Positions 22,353-22,522 of a stretch of DNA of 22,522 nucleotides are shown piece by piece (the first letter of the stretch is position 1; each line of letters starts with the position of its first letter). The DNA is from an uncultured Erysipelotrichaceae bacterium (GTDB taxonomy: Bacteria > Bacillota_I > Bacilli_A > RFN20 > CAG-826), in assembly GCA_902799855.1 (NCBI GenBank), contig CADCCA010000011.1, forward strand, positions 1 through 22,522, in the 5' to 3' direction. The notes beneath the pieces are model-generated. The model was not told the origin of the DNA. It made no database searches and was given only the letters and a program-made list of their open reading frames with translations. The position numbers and the translations under genes are program-made.

Positions 22353-22522
22353 TACTTTATCTTCTTAATAACTGAAACGACATCTTCGTTGAAAACCAAA
22401 TCGCAATTTGAGTCGTATGAAGTTGATTCTTTGTTGATAACCACTAAGTAGCGTCCTTTGAAATAACGAACAAATCCTGCAGCTGGATAAACGCGTAATG
22501 AAGTACCGATAATGATAAGAAG
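22352..22522 (-). CDS. Sirtuin (Sir2) NAD-dependent deacylase, C-terminal part
   Basis: The open minus-strand frame entering from the right edge encodes the last 56 residues of a Sir2-family protein. It shows IIGTSLRVYPAAGF, the conserved GTS-L-V-P-A loop that contacts NAD, then YLVVINKESTSYDSNCDL, where the asparagine in VIN contacts the adenosine ribose, and a hydrophobic C-terminal helix. The zinc site and catalytic histidine lie beyond the window. It is cotranscribed with the HAD phosphatase through a TAATG overlap. The enzyme would remove acyl groups from lysines using NAD+; targets are unknown. Confidence 0.85.
   Translation of the reverse strand, partial: LLIIIGTSLRVYPAAGFVRYFKGRYLVVINKESTSYDSNCDLVFNEDVVSVIKKIK

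Noticed and set aside
1..22522. Reassigned TGA codon, as in Mycoplasma
   Set aside because: Tryptophans at conserved positions, such as in Amt and PurA, are TGG, and no gene needs TGA read-through.
1..22522. CRISPR arrays, tRNA or rRNA genes, prophage
   Set aside because: No regularly spaced repeats, cloverleaf-like sequences, rRNA cores or phage genes were seen on reading both strands.

Overview
The window looks like chromosome from a low-GC Gram-positive bacterium. Leaders are A/T-rich, Shine-Dalgarno sites of the AGGAG type precede most genes, sigma-A-like promoters are present, and the enzyme set is Bacilli/Erysipelotrichia/Mollicutes-relative in character (type III glutamine synthetase, CarD-like regulator, Xre-type helix-turn-helix). 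Tryptophan is encoded by TGG and TGA is not read through, so this is the standard bacterial code and not a derived Mycoplasma. A gut-type uncultured Bacilli or Erysipelotrichia lineage is a guess from gene style, not from a marker gene.

Layout. Positions 1-1477 hold an apparently complete IS3-family (IS150-like) element on the minus strand, with both terminal inverted repeats; the window begins at the left terminus. The gene-free stretch 1478-1944 holds a minus-strand extended -10 promoter followed by a possible structured RNA that runs into the IS, a terminator-like hairpin, and the promoter and leader of an ammonium transporter gene. Positions 1945-3678 encode an Amt ammonium channel fused to a PII (GlnK-like) domain. 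A LysR-type regulator (3679-4560, minus) abuts it tail to tail and is divergent from a PLP aminotransferase (4667-5854). Then comes a tightly packed run of six plus-strand genes (5979-16934): pyrG, guaA, type III glnA, a purB-purA fusion, glmS and gdhA. A convergent terminator separates it from a predicted lipoprotein gene (minus). A second plus-strand operon (18051-21089) encodes an Xre-HTH/phosphoglucosamine mutase fusion, a left-handed beta-helix acetyltransferase and glucosamine-6-phosphate deaminase, ending in a strong terminator. The right end holds a CarD-like gene, probably leaderless, then on the minus strand a HAD phosphatase and the 3' end of a sirtuin.

Functional theme. Nearly everything from 1945 to 21089 concerns ammonia, glutamine and amide-nitrogen flow. 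The Amt-PII fusion imports and senses ammonium. GdhA and GlnA fix it into glutamate and glutamine. PyrG, GuaA and GlmS are the glutamine amidotransferases that spend it on CTP, GMP and glucosamine-6-P. PurB-PurA places aspartate nitrogen on IMP to make AMP. GlmM and the acetyltransferase carry glucosamine-6-P towards GlcNAc-1-P, and NagB returns its nitrogen as ammonia. A roughly 40-bp sequence is repeated in front of both the LysR/aminotransferase divergon and the pyrG operon. This suggests, but does not prove, that the LysR protein controls both.

The least ordinary items are three in-frame domain fusions (Amt-PII, PurB-PurA, Xre-GlmM), the nitrogen-assimilation super-operon with its duplicated upstream element, and the unassigned structured RNA next to the IS.
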